Both the position numbers and the translations under genes were made by a program. From Streptomyces sp. BHT-5-2 (GTDB lineage: Bacteria > Actinomycetota > Actinomycetes > Streptomycetales > Streptomycetaceae), in the NCBI RefSeq assembly GCF_019774615.1, contig NZ_CP081496.1, forward strand, positions 2,108,001-2,172,000: a stretch of DNA of 64,000 nt. The letters are read 5' to 3'. The notes under the pieces were generated by a model. It was not told where the DNA came from, ran no database searches, and worked only from the letters and a program-made list of their open reading frames with translations. Shown piece by piece: positions 7,479 through 16,119 of the stretch; positions within the stretch are counted from its first letter, which is position 1, and each line of letters starts with the position of its first letter.

Positions 7479-8723
7479 TCAGACGCCGGGCGGGCGGCGC
7501 AGCCAGGTGCCCTGCCGCAGGACACCGACGACGTCGTGACCGGCGTCCAGGACGACCAGGTCGGCGTCCTTGCCGGGCTCCAGGGAGCCGGTCCGGTCGG
7601 CGATGCCCAGCAGCCGGGCCGGCGTGGACGAGAGCGCCTGCACGGCCTGTTCGACGCTGAGCCCGTCGACGGTGACGGCCCGTTTGAAGGCGCGGTCCAT
7701 GGTGAGCGTGGAGCCCGCGATGGAGCCGGCGGTGGGGCCCTCGCTGATCCGCGCGACGCCGTCCCTGACCTCCACCCGCATCGGCCCGAGCGGATACATC
7801 CCGTCGCTCATGCCGGCCGCGCCCATCGCGTCGGTGATGAAGGCGACCCGTCCGGCGCCCGCCTCGCGGAACGCCATCTGCAGGACCGCCGGGTGCAGAT
7901 GGGTGCCGTCGTCGATCAGCTCGACGGTGACCCGCTCGTCCTCCAGGAGCGCGGCGACCGGGCCGGGGGCACGGTGGCCGAGCGGCGGCATCGCGTTGAA
8001 CAGGTGGGTGGCGACGGTGGCCCCGGCGTCGATGGCCCGGCGGGTGGCGTCGTAGCTGGAGTCGGTGTGGCCGACGGCGGCGATCACCCCGGCGTCGGCG
8101 AGCAGCCGGACGGAGTCCAGGCCGCCCTCCAGTTCGGGGGCGATCGTCATCATCGCGGCGGTGCCGCGGGCGGCCTCGACCAGCCGGCGGACCTCGGCCG
8201 GGTCCGGGTCGCGCAGCAGCCCGGGCTGGTGGGCGCCGCAGCGCTGCGGGGAGATGAACGGGCCCTCGAAGTGGATGCCGGTCAGCTCGCCCTGCTGCAC
8301 CAACTCCGCCAGGACCGCGGCCTGTCGGACCAGGTCGGCCAGGTCGCCGGTGACGGTGGAGGCCACCATCGAGGTGGTGCCGTGCCGGCGGTGGGTGTCG
8401 ACGACCTTCAGGCACTCCTCGGGGTCGGCGGACGAGAAGGAGCCGCCGCCCCCGCCGTGGACGTGCATGTCGACGAAGCCGGGGACGATCAGGTGCCCGG
8501 CGAGGTCGACGACGGTCGCCGCGGGGTCGTGCTGGTCGCCGGCCTCGGTGGCGTCCGGTGTCCGGCCGCGGTCCTTGTCCCGGCTGTGGACCGCGGCGAT
8601 CCGGGTGCCCTCGACGGTGATCAGGCCGTGGTCGGCGACGCCGGAGGGCCGGGCGATCCGGGCGCCGGCCAGGACGGTGCGCCGGGCGTCCGAGGGCCGT
8701 CCCGCGGACTGTTGGTGTGCCAT
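7479..8723 (-). CDS. nagA: N-acetylglucosamine-6-phosphate deacetylase
   Basis: Converts GlcNAc-6-P to glucosamine-6-P and acetate. GlcN-6-P is the ligand that releases the regulator DasR. The 414-residue amidohydrolase has the metal and active-site motifs in order: HVHGGGG, HFEGPFI, GHTDSSYD, THLFNAMPPLGHR and FITDAMGAAG, the last holding the catalytic Asp. Its ATG overlaps the nagK stop codon by one base (TGATG), so the two are translationally coupled. Control is expected from the dre box in front of nagK. Confidence 0.95.
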   Translation of the reverse strand: MAHQQSAGRPSDARRTVLAGARIARPSGVADHGLITVEGTRIAAVHSRDKDRGRTPDATEAGDQHDPAATVVDLAGHLIVPGFVDMHVHGGGGGSFSSADPEECLKVVDTHRRHGTTSMVASTVTGDLADLVRQAAVLAELVQQGELTGIHFEGPFISPQRCGAHQPGLLRDPDPAEVRRLVEAARGTAAMMTIAPELEGGLDSVRLLADAGVIAAVGHTDSSYDATRRAIDAGATVATHLFNAMPPLGHRAPGPVAALLEDERVTVELIDDGTHLHPAVLQMAFREAGAGRVAFITDAMGAAGMSDGMYPLGPMRVEVRDGVARISEGPTAGSIAGSTLTMDRAFKRAVTVDGLSVEQAVQALSSTPARLLGIADRTGSLEPGKDADLVVLDAGHDVVGVLRQGTWLRRPPGV

Positions 8724-9655
8724 CAGGCGGTTACCTCCGTTGCGAGAAGATCCCAGGCGAGCAGTCCTGCGCCCAGGCAGCCGGCGGCGTCCCCGAGGGC
8801 CGCCGGGACGATCGAGGGGAGCTGCTGGAAGGTGACGCGCGCCGCGACCGCGGCCCGCAGCGGCGCGAACAGCGTGTCGCCGGCCTCCGCGAGCCCGCCG
8901 CCGATGATCAGCGTGCGCGGGTCGAGCAGGGTGAGCCCGGTGACCAGGCCGTCGGCGAGCGCGTCCACGGCGCCCTGCCAGACCTCCCGGGCGCGCGGGT
9001 CGCCGGATGCCACGGCCTTGGCGCAGTCGGCGGCGCCGGCCCGCGGATCGCCGCAGGCCGCGGCCCAGTCGCGGCCCACCGCCGCGGCCGAGGCGACCGT
9101 CTCCAGGCAGCCGCGCTGGCCGCAGCCGCAGGCCGGGCCGCCGGGCCGGACGACGATGTGGCCGATCTCGCCGGCGCTCCCGTGGGCGCCGGCCTCGATG
9201 CGGCCGCCGATGCCGATGGCGCCGGCGATCCCGGTGCCCAACGGCACGAAGAGGAAGCGGTCGGTGTCCCGGCCGGCGCCGATCCGGCCCTCGGCCAGGC
9301 CGCCGGTGCGCACGTCGTGGCCGAGCGCGACCGGCACCCCGCCGAGCCGCTCCGAGAGCAGGGCCCGCAGGGGGACGTCGCGCCAGCCGAGGTTGGCGGC
9401 GTAGACGGCGGTGCCGGTGGCCTCGTCGACGATGCCGGGGACGGCGAGGCCGGCGGCCAGCGCGGTGCCGCCGAACCGCTCCCGGCCGAGGTCGCGCAGC
9501 TCGGCGGCGAAGCCGAGGATCGTCTCGATCACCGCCTCGGGGCCGCGGTCGCGCCCGGTGGGGCGCCGCGCCTCGTACAGGAGGGTGCCGTCCGCCCCGG
9601 CGAGGGCGGCCTTCATGCCGGTGCCGCCCACATCGAGGGCGATGACGTGTCTCAC
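8723..9655 (-). CDS. nagK: ROK-family N-acetylglucosamine kinase
   Basis: 310-residue ROK kinase that most likely phosphorylates GlcNAc. It begins with the phosphate-binding loop IALDVGGTGMKAAL, has the sugar-binding ExGH block (GEIGHIVV) and the zinc-binding ROK signature CGCGQRGCLE. The GTG at 9655 puts that loop at the N-terminus; the longer in-frame version would run through the dre operator. Coupling to nagA and the dre site point to GlcNAc rather than glucose, which is the main ROK alternative. Confidence 0.9.
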   Translation of the reverse strand: MRHVIALDVGGTGMKAALAGADGTLLYEARRPTGRDRGPEAVIETILGFAAELRDLGRERFGGTALAAGLAVPGIVDEATGTAVYAANLGWRDVPLRALLSERLGGVPVALGHDVRTGGLAEGRIGAGRDTDRFLFVPLGTGIAGAIGIGGRIEAGAHGSAGEIGHIVVRPGGPACGCGQRGCLETVASAAAVGRDWAAACGDPRAGAADCAKAVASGDPRAREVWQGAVDALADGLVTGLTLLDPRTLIIGGGLAEAGDTLFAPLRAAVAARVTFQQLPSIVPAALGDAAGCLGAGLLAWDLLATEVTA

Positions 9656-9683
9656 GGGGGACAGTGTCGCGCGACCGGACAAT

Positions 9684-9699
9684 AAAGGTCTAGTCCACT
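9684..9699. promoter_or_regulatory. DasR-responsive element (dre) of nagKA
   Basis: AAAGGTCTAGTCCACT matches the palindromic dre consensus AGTGGTCTAGACCACT at 13 of 16 positions, including the central CTAG. It is centred about 37 bp upstream of the nagK start, where a repressor would block the promoter. DasR control of nagKA is established in Streptomyces. The remaining 270 bp up to the next gene show no further structure I can name. Confidence 0.88.
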
Positions 9700-9971
9700 C
9701 ACCGTGCTGATCGCCACGTGCGGACAGGTCTACCCCGATCGCCGGCGGCGAGCGGTGCGTACGCGCCGGTAGCCTTCCTTGTGCACTCCTCTTCACCGCC
9801 TCTGACCTGCGCGAGCGGCGGCCCGATAGGGAAGGTGGGGGGAGGGTGGTGTAGACCTTGTGGGGGACAGTGGCGGATGCGCTGTTCTGTGTCGATCGAG
9901 GGTGATCCCCGAGACGACGGTGGGAACACCCGCAAGCACGGAATTTTCGGGACAAAGGGGCGGTAACAGCG

Positions 9972-11237
9972 GTGCGACGGCGGTACGTGAGCCTGGCGGC
10001 GGGACTGGCCGCCGCCATGACACTGACTCTCACCGGCTGCGGCAGCGGCAGCGGGGGCGGCGGCGTCACCCTGTCACTGATCGCCGCCGACTACGGCGAC
10101 AGCAAGGCCAACAGCTCCCAGCGCTACTGGGACGACCTGGTCCGCGCCTTCGAGGAGCAGAACCCCGGCATCAAGGTCGACGTCAAGGTCTACAGCTGGA
10201 CCGACGTCGACAAGAAGGTCGAGGAACTGGTCGACGCCGGCAAGGCCCCCGACATGGCGCAGATCGGCGCCTACGCCGACTACGCCGCCCGCGGCAAGCT
10301 CTACAGCGCCGACGACCTGCTCTCCATCCCCGTCCAGGCCGACTTCACCCCCTCCCTCGCGCAGGCCGGCGAATACGAGCGCAGGCAGTACGGCATGCCC
10401 TTCGGGGCCAGCACCCGGCGCCTCTTCTACAACAAGAAGCTGTTCACCGCCGCCGGCATCACCGCCCCGCCGCAGAACTGGAACGACATCGTCAGCGACG
10501 CCCAGGCCCTCAAGGCACACGGCGTGAAGATCCCCTTCGCGCTGCCGCTCGGTCCCGAGGAGACCCAGGCCGAGACGCTGGAGTGGATGCTGGCCGGCGG
10601 CGGTGACTACACCGACCAGATCGGCAAATACACCATCAACTCGCCCGAGAACGTCAAGGCGTTCGAGTGGCTCCAGAAGGACCTCGTCGGCAAGGGCCTG
10701 ACCGGCGGCGACCCCGCCAAGCTCGACCGCGGGGACGCCTTCGCCGGCTTCGCCGCCGGCGACGTCGGCATGCTCAACGGCCACCCCACCCTGATGAAGC
10801 AGGCCGAGGCCAAGGGCATCGACTACGGCACCGTCGAACTCCCCGGCACCAACGGCAAGGCCAAGGCCACCATGGGCGTCGCCGACTGGATGATGGCGTT
10901 CAAGCAGAACGGCCACCGCGCCCAGGTCGGCAAGTTCCTCGACTTCGTCTACAGCCAGAAGAACGTCCTGAAGTTCTCCGCCGACTACAACCTGCTGCCG
11001 GTCACCACCTCCGCCTCCCAGGCGATGCTCGCCGACGACCGCTTCGGCAAGCTGCACGGCTTCCTCAACCAGCTGCCCAACGCCCACTTCTACCCGGCCG
11101 ACAAGACGTCCTGGCCGCTGGTCTCCAAGACCATCAAGTCCCGGATGGGCGCCGCCGTCGGCCCCCAGGGCAACCCCTCCGCGACCCTCACCGACATCCA
11201 GAACACCGCGGAGACCGCCGACAACAGCGCCGAGTAG
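9972..11237 (+). CDS. Sugar-binding lipoprotein of an ABC importer
   Basis: 421-residue family 1 extracellular solute-binding protein. The N-terminus is a lipoprotein signal with lipobox LTGC (Cys23) followed by a Gly/Ser linker. The mature part has the usual features: PGIKVDVKVYSWTDVDKKV, APDMAQIGAYADYA and the hinge YGMPFGASTRRLFYNKKLF. It would capture a mono- or oligosaccharide outside the membrane. No permease or ATPase gene is adjacent, so it must share a transporter encoded elsewhere; in Streptomyces MsiK often supplies the ATPase. The neighbouring nagKA genes suggest an aminosugar, but this is weak evidence. Confidence 0.87.
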   Translation: MRRRYVSLAAGLAAAMTLTLTGCGSGSGGGGVTLSLIAADYGDSKANSSQRYWDDLVRAFEEQNPGIKVDVKVYSWTDVDKKVEELVDAGKAPDMAQIGAYADYAARGKLYSADDLLSIPVQADFTPSLAQAGEYERRQYGMPFGASTRRLFYNKKLFTAAGITAPPQNWNDIVSDAQALKAHGVKIPFALPLGPEETQAETLEWMLAGGGDYTDQIGKYTINSPENVKAFEWLQKDLVGKGLTGGDPAKLDRGDAFAGFAAGDVGMLNGHPTLMKQAEAKGIDYGTVELPGTNGKAKATMGVADWMMAFKQNGHRAQVGKFLDFVYSQKNVLKFSADYNLLPVTTSASQAMLADDRFGKLHGFLNQLPNAHFYPADKTSWPLVSKTIKSRMGAAVGPQGNPSATLTDIQNTAETADNSAE

Positions 11238-11276
11238 CGCCGAGCAGCACCGGACGGTGCCGGAACAGCGCAGGCA

Positions 11277-11306
11277 GCGGGCCCGGAGGACCACCCCCGG
11301 GCCCGC
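11277..11306 (+). terminator. Hairpin after the sugar-binding lipoprotein gene
   Basis: GCGGGCCCGG and CCGGGCCCGC form a perfect 10-bp stem with a 10-nt loop, 39 bp after the stop codon. No U-tract follows. Confidence 0.65.
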
Positions 11307-11355
11307 CTCCGCAGTGGGCTTATCGTGGGAGCGTGACGACGGACGGCGGAGTGGC

Positions 11356-11622
11356 ATGACAGGCGGCACCGGTGACGACACCAGTGACGGCACCGAGCGC
11401 GCACTCTCCGCCCGCGACGAGGCGGTGCTCGCCGTCGAACGCCGCTCCTGGCCCGGCCCCGGCGCCAAGGAACGCGCCATCCGCGAACAGCTCGGCATCT
11501 CCCCGACCCGCTACTACCAGCTCCTCAACGCCCTGCTCGACGACCCCCGCGCCCTCGCCCACGACCCCGTGACGGTCAACCGCCTGCGCCGCGTACGGGA
11601 AGCGCGGCGGGCCCGCCGCTGA
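11356..11622 (+). CDS. DUF3263 small DNA-binding-like protein
   Basis: 88 residues, start ATG 11356. It belongs to the actinobacterial DUF3263 family: the block LSARDEAVLAVERRSW is followed by a helix-turn-helix-like stretch (GAKERAIREQLGISPTRYYQ) and a basic end. A regulatory DNA-binding role is likely, but the family's function is not established. It is a single gene, 120 bp before otsB. Confidence 0.75.
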   Translation: MTGGTGDDTSDGTERALSARDEAVLAVERRSWPGPGAKERAIREQLGISPTRYYQLLNALLDDPRALAHDPVTVNRLRRVREARRARR

Positions 11623-11742
11623 GCCCGGCCGGACCGCCACAGGGCTCGCCCCCCTGTCGTCCCCGGCGCCGCGCGCCGACCGCCGCCCCGATGCCCCCGT
11701 ACACCCGGCATGCGCCCATGCCCCGCCGGTAAGGTCGGCGTC

Positions 11743-12684
11743 ATGGGCACCCCGAACGCCGCGCCACCTCCCGAACCGGCACCGGACCCGGACCCCGTGC
11801 CGGCGTCGCAAGCCGTCCCGCTCCCGGGCACCCCCGCCGGCCGCGCGGGCCTCGCCGCACTGCTGGCCCACCCCGAACGCGCCGTCGTCGCCCTCGACTT
11901 CGACGGCACGCTCGCCGACATCGTCCCCGACCCGGCCAAGGCCCGCGCCCACCCCGGCGCCCCCGAGGCCCTCGCCCGGCTCGCCCCCCACCTCCGCGCG
12001 CTCGCGGTGATCACCGGCCGCCCGGCCGGCGTCGCGGTCCGCCTCGGCGGCCTCGACAAACTCCCCGGCCTCACCCACCTCGCCGTCCTCGGCCACTACG
12101 GCGCCGAGCGCTGGGACGCCGCCACCGGCGCCCTGCACGCCCCCGCCCCGCACCCCGGCATCGCCGCCGTACAGGCCGAACTCCCCGGCGTACTGGACCG
12201 CTCCGGCGTCTGGCACGGCACCTGGGTCGAGACCGCCGTCGAACGCAAGGGCGGCCGCGCCATCGCCGTCCACACCCGCCGCGCCGCCGACCCCCAGCGC
12301 GCCTTCGAGCAGCTCCGGGAACCGCTCACCGCGCTCGCCGAACGCCACGGCCTGATCGTCGAACCGGGCCGGCTGGTGCTGGAGCTGCGCCCGCCCGGCA
12401 TGGACAAGGGCGTCGCGCTCGCCCAGTGGGTCGAGGAGACCGGCGCCGCCGTCGTCCTCTACGCCGGCGACGACCTCGGCGACCTCGCCGCCTTCGCCGC
12501 CGTCGAGAAGCTGCGCTCGGAGGCGACCGGCGGCGTCCTGGTGTGCAGCGGCAGCAGCGAGGTCACCGAACTGGCCGACCGCGCCGACCTGGTCGTCGAC
12601 GGCCCGAAGGGCGTGGTGGCCCTGCTCGGCGCCCTCGCCGACCGCATCGAGGGCGCCGACGGGGAGGGTTCGGCTACTCCTTGA
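11743..12684 (+). CDS. otsB: Trehalose-6-phosphate phosphatase
   Basis: Dephosphorylates trehalose-6-P to trehalose. HAD-superfamily enzyme of 313 residues. Motif I DFDGTLADI has the nucleophile Asp52 and the acid Asp54. Motif II lies in LAVITGRPAG, the Lys motif in the MDKGVAL region, and motif IV is YAGDDLGDLAAF. About 30 Pro/Ala-rich residues precede the domain. Its partner otsA is 1.9 kb away on the other strand, so they are not an operon. The last 11 bases overlap the end of the convergent lipoprotein gene. Confidence 0.9.
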   Translation: MGTPNAAPPPEPAPDPDPVPASQAVPLPGTPAGRAGLAALLAHPERAVVALDFDGTLADIVPDPAKARAHPGAPEALARLAPHLRALAVITGRPAGVAVRLGGLDKLPGLTHLAVLGHYGAERWDAATGALHAPAPHPGIAAVQAELPGVLDRSGVWHGTWVETAVERKGGRAIAVHTRRAADPQRAFEQLREPLTALAERHGLIVEPGRLVLELRPPGMDKGVALAQWVEETGAAVVLYAGDDLGDLAAFAAVEKLRSEATGGVLVCSGSSEVTELADRADLVVDGPKGVVALLGALADRIEGADGEGSATP

Positions 12685-13360
12685 GGCCCAGGGAGGACAG
12701 CGCCGTCGTCCAGTCGTGCGCGATGGCCTGCTGCGCCTTGCCCAGATCGGCCTTGCCGGAGCAGATGGCGGCCTTGAGCTTGTTCTCCACGCCGTCCTTG
12801 GGGTTGTTGGGCCCGGCGCCCGGCTTGTGTCCGGGGGACGGCGGCTCGACCCAGAGGTTGCGCGGGTCGTTGGGGTCGCCGCCCAGCTGGAGGCTGATGA
12901 GGTGGTCGTACTCGGCGTCGTGCAACGAGCTCGTGTAGCCGTAGGACTTGGCGTTGGCGGTCTTCTCGCGGCCGGTGATGCTCACCGGCGGCCGGATGTC
13001 CTTGGTGTAGCCGCTCCGGCAGATCGTGGTCTTCAGCGTCTGCGGGGTGACCTTGGGGTTGGTGGCCCCGGGGGTGCACTTGGGGTCGGGCAGCGGCTGC
13101 TTGTCGGCGGTGTAGCGGAAGTGGCAGGAGCCGGGGGCGGGTTGCTTCTGCACCGTGTACGCCGACTGCGGCCCGGCGCCGACGGGTATCGACCCGGACG
13201 GCGCGGAGGGGGACCCGGATGCCGACCCGGACGCCGAGGAGCCGCCCTTCGGGTCGGTGCCGCTCTTGCCGGACGAACATCCGGCGACCGTGGCCGCCAG
13301 GACGGTGGCGGCCGCGATCGCGGCCCACCGTGCGGAGCGTGCCCGTGAGTTGATTGCCAT
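12674..13360 (-). CDS. Lipoprotein with HNH-like domain
   Basis: 228 residues. A lipoprotein signal ends in VAGC (Cys28), followed by a Ser/Gly/Pro spacer to about residue 60. The C-terminal half carries DHLISLQLGGDPNDPRNLWVEP, then KDGVENKLKAAICSG and AQQAIAHDW. I recognise this as a widespread uncharacterised family resembling HNH/DUF1524 nucleases (DH...LGG...NLW). Cys residues in the domain may bind metal or form a disulfide. An outer-surface nuclease or inactive HNH fold is possible; activity is unproven. Start chosen at ATG 13360 for the signal peptide. Confidence 0.7.
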   Translation of the reverse strand: MAINSRARSARWAAIAAATVLAATVAGCSSGKSGTDPKGGSSASGSASGSPSAPSGSIPVGAGPQSAYTVQKQPAPGSCHFRYTADKQPLPDPKCTPGATNPKVTPQTLKTTICRSGYTKDIRPPVSITGREKTANAKSYGYTSSLHDAEYDHLISLQLGGDPNDPRNLWVEPPSPGHKPGAGPNNPKDGVENKLKAAICSGKADLGKAQQAIAHDWTTALSSLGLKE

Positions 13361-13445
13361 GGGATAAGGACTACCCCACTCCGGCCCGCCGCAGCCGCGG
13401 CACGGAGGCACGGGGGAACCTCCGGGGGCGGACGGCGCGATGGCC

Positions 13446-14510
13446 CTACCGCCCCCGCCGGAACCGTTCGCCGACCTCGCCCCGGTCGGTCTCCCACCAC
13501 GGCCGCATCAACTCCGGCTGCGGAACGGCCGCTTCGCCCGCCGCCGGGCCCGTCGCCGCGGGCGTCGCCACGTCCGCCGCCGGGGCCGCCGCCGTGGGCG
13601 CGGCCACCGCCAGCTCCCGGTCCAGCCGGGCGTCCAGCACCCGCGTCCGCCGCCGCTCCTCGCGCACCCACTCCGCGAACACCGCGATCAGGAACGGCAG
13701 CCCGACCAGCTCGGCGATGGTCAGCATCAACCCGCCGCCGATCATCTGGTCCTGCTGCGGACTCGGATCCCACGGCCGGTGCTGCGACGCGTACCAGCCG
13801 CCCGCGATCATCGTCCCGCTGGTCATCACCACCACCCCGGGCACCGCGTCCACCAGCCCGTCCACCAGCACCAGCAGCGCCCGCACCGGATGGCTGCACC
13901 ACGACGGCAGCAGCTCCTCCCGGGTGAGCATCGGCAGCACGAACAGGCTCCCGGTGACGAGCAGTTGCAGATACATCAACTCGTGCAGCGGACCGTGCCG
14001 CAGCGCCGTCGGAAAGTACGGCGTGAAGTAGATCGCCAGCTCGGAGGAGAGCACCAGAACCGTGCTGACCAGCGGGAACGTCAGGAAACGGACCAGCCGG
14101 CCGGAGACCGCCGCACGCAGCCGACGGGCCGCCGGCCGCTCCTGCGGCAGCGCCCGCAGCACCAGCGACAGCGGATCGCCCAGCGCCAGCCCCAGCGGCG
14201 CCACGAGATCCAGCACGATGTTCTGCACCGCTGCCGGCCAGAACAGCTCATGGTCGTAGACCGCCAGCCCCGACATCGTCGCCACCGCGATCGAGCCCAG
14301 GCCCAACCCGGCGAACGCCACCACCCGGGCCACCGGCCAGCGCTCCCCGCGCCGCACCAGCCGCACCACACCCCAGGCGTAGAGGCCGGCAAGCACGAGG
14401 ATCAGCACGAGCGCGTACGGGTCCGGCCGCCAGCTGCCGAGCAGCCGCCCGGCGGTCAGCTCCGGCAGCGCCGAAGCGGCCACCGGCGAAGCAAGCGTTG
14501 TCAGTGTCAC
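13446..14510 (-). CDS. Cytochrome c oxidase assembly (CtaG-type) membrane protein
   Basis: 354-residue integral membrane protein of the caa3_CtaG family, with seven to eight membrane helices. Typical family blocks are visible: HELFWPAAVQNIVLDLVAPLGL and GPLHELMYLQLLVTGSLFV, then GGWYASQHRPWDPSPQQDQMIGG written here in shortened form as WYASQHRPW. Conserved His and Trp residues would lie at the periplasmic face. Related proteins help insert copper into cytochrome oxidase. The last 60 residues are a disordered Ala/Pro tail. It follows otsA on the same strand after 60 bp and could be read from that transcript. Confidence 0.82.
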   Translation of the reverse strand: MTLTTLASPVAASALPELTAGRLLGSWRPDPYALVLILVLAGLYAWGVVRLVRRGERWPVARVVAFAGLGLGSIAVATMSGLAVYDHELFWPAAVQNIVLDLVAPLGLALGDPLSLVLRALPQERPAARRLRAAVSGRLVRFLTFPLVSTVLVLSSELAIYFTPYFPTALRHGPLHELMYLQLLVTGSLFVLPMLTREELLPSWCSHPVRALLVLVDGLVDAVPGVVVMTSGTMIAGGWYASQHRPWDPSPQQDQMIGGGLMLTIAELVGLPFLIAVFAEWVREERRRTRVLDARLDRELAVAAPTAAAPAADVATPAATGPAAGEAAVPQPELMRPWWETDRGEVGERFRRGR

Positions 14511-14570
14511 GATCCACCACGCTAGCCCCGCCCGCGGACGATCAACCGGCGGGGCACCCGCCCGGGCCGG

Positions 14571-16064
14571 TCACTCCGCCAGCGCCCGCAGCTGCTCCAG
14601 GAACCACCGCGCGGGCGGCAGCGCGGTCGCCGCCGCGGCCAGCCGGCCGGTGCGCGCGGCCCGCTCCTCCTCCGGCATGACCAGCGCGGTGTGCAGCGCC
14701 TCGGCCGTCTGCGCCACGTCGTAGGGGTTGACCGTCAGCGCGTCCGTGCCCAGCTCCTCCCAGGCGCCGGCCTCCCGGGAGAGGACCAGCGCACACCCCG
14801 CGTCGGAGACCACCGGGACCTCCTTCGCGACGAGGTTCATACCGTCCCGGATCGGGTTGACCAGCGCCACGTCGGCCAGCCGGTACGCCGCCAGCGACCG
14901 CGCGAAGTCGTCCTCGACGTGCAGCAGCACCGGCTGCCAGGCGGCCGTCCCGTACTCCGCGTTGATCTCCTCGGCGAGGCTGCCGACCTGCGCGGTGTAG
15001 TCGCGGTAGACCGCCAGGTCCTGCCGCGAGGGGTAGGCGAACGCCAGGTGCACCACCCGCTCGCGCCACTCCGGCCGGTCCGCCAGCAGCCGCCGGAAGG
15101 CCAGCAGCCCGCGCACGATGTTCTTGGACAGCTCCGTGCGATCCACCCGGACGATCGTCTTCCGGTCGGCCCCGCCGATCTGCTCGCGCAGCGCAGCCAT
15201 CCGCTCCGCCACGTCCGGCCGCCGCGACCGCTCCCGCAGGAACTCCGCGTCCGCCCCCAGCCCGTGGACCCCGATCCGGGTCCGGTGCGCCTCCCGGCCG
15301 GGCGCCGCCGCGATCACGACGGGCGGCTCGTGCCGCGGCCGCTGCACCGTGCAGTCCGGCCCCAGCGTCGCCGCGCAGCACGCCGTGAACGCCCGCGCCC
15401 ACCGCTCGGTCAGGAAGTTCGCCCGGTCGGCGCCCAGGATGCCCAGCAGCAGTTGCCGCCGGACGTCGTCGGGCAGCATCGCGAAGTACTCCGGCGGTGC
15501 CCACGGGGTGTGCGAGAAGTGCGCGATCCGGACGTCCGGCCGCAGCTCGCGCAGCAGCCCCGGCACCAGCGCCAGGTGGTAGTCCTGCACCAGCACCGCC
15601 GCACCCGGGCCCGCGGCGTCCGCCAGCGCCGTCGCGAACGCCGCGTTGTACGCCTCGTACGCGGCCCACTGCCCCCGGAAATCCACGTCGAACACCGGCT
15701 CCAGCGGCGTCTGGTAGAGCATGTGGTGGACGAACCACAGCACCGAGTTGGCGACGCCGTTGTAGGCCGCGGCGTGCACCTCCCCCGGGATGTCCAGCAT
15801 CCGGACACGCTGTCCACCGGTGTCCGCGACATCCAGCCCGCCGCCGGTCCGCCGCACCGCCTCCCGGTCACCGTCCCCCAGCGCGGAACACACCCACACC
15901 GCGTCTGTCTCCGGCCCGATCGCCGACAGTCCCGACACCAGCCCCCCGCCGCCCCGCTTGGCGGTCAGCCCCCCGCCCGCCCCCAGGGCATACGAAACGG
16001 GCCCGCGGTTCGACGCGACGAGGACCTCGGCACCTGGCTGGACCGCACTGCGCTCGGAGACCAT
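14571..16064 (-). CDS. otsA: Trehalose-6-phosphate synthase
   Basis: GT20 enzyme of 497 residues that joins UDP- or GDP-glucose to glucose-6-P. It begins VLVASNRGPVSY. The internal block VLVQDYHLALVPGLLRELRP is the family hallmark. The nucleotide-sugar site includes RVDRTELSKNI (Arg/Lys pair) and NPIRDGMNLVAKE. The C-terminal phosphatase-like domain of plant enzymes is absent. It is encoded 55 bp after gpgS, so both glucosyl solutes probably come from one transcript. Trehalose protects spores and hyphae against desiccation and osmotic stress. Confidence 0.93.
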   Translation of the reverse strand: MVSERSAVQPGAEVLVASNRGPVSYALGAGGGLTAKRGGGGLVSGLSAIGPETDAVWVCSALGDGDREAVRRTGGGLDVADTGGQRVRMLDIPGEVHAAAYNGVANSVLWFVHHMLYQTPLEPVFDVDFRGQWAAYEAYNAAFATALADAAGPGAAVLVQDYHLALVPGLLRELRPDVRIAHFSHTPWAPPEYFAMLPDDVRRQLLLGILGADRANFLTERWARAFTACCAATLGPDCTVQRPRHEPPVVIAAAPGREAHRTRIGVHGLGADAEFLRERSRRPDVAERMAALREQIGGADRKTIVRVDRTELSKNIVRGLLAFRRLLADRPEWRERVVHLAFAYPSRQDLAVYRDYTAQVGSLAEEINAEYGTAAWQPVLLHVEDDFARSLAAYRLADVALVNPIRDGMNLVAKEVPVVSDAGCALVLSREAGAWEELGTDALTVNPYDVAQTAEALHTALVMPEEERAARTGRLAAAATALPPARWFLEQLRALAE

Positions 16065-16119
16065 GTCGCGACATTAACCCGTCACCGATCCGCGCAAACG
16101 TACGGATCGCGCCTCTCGC

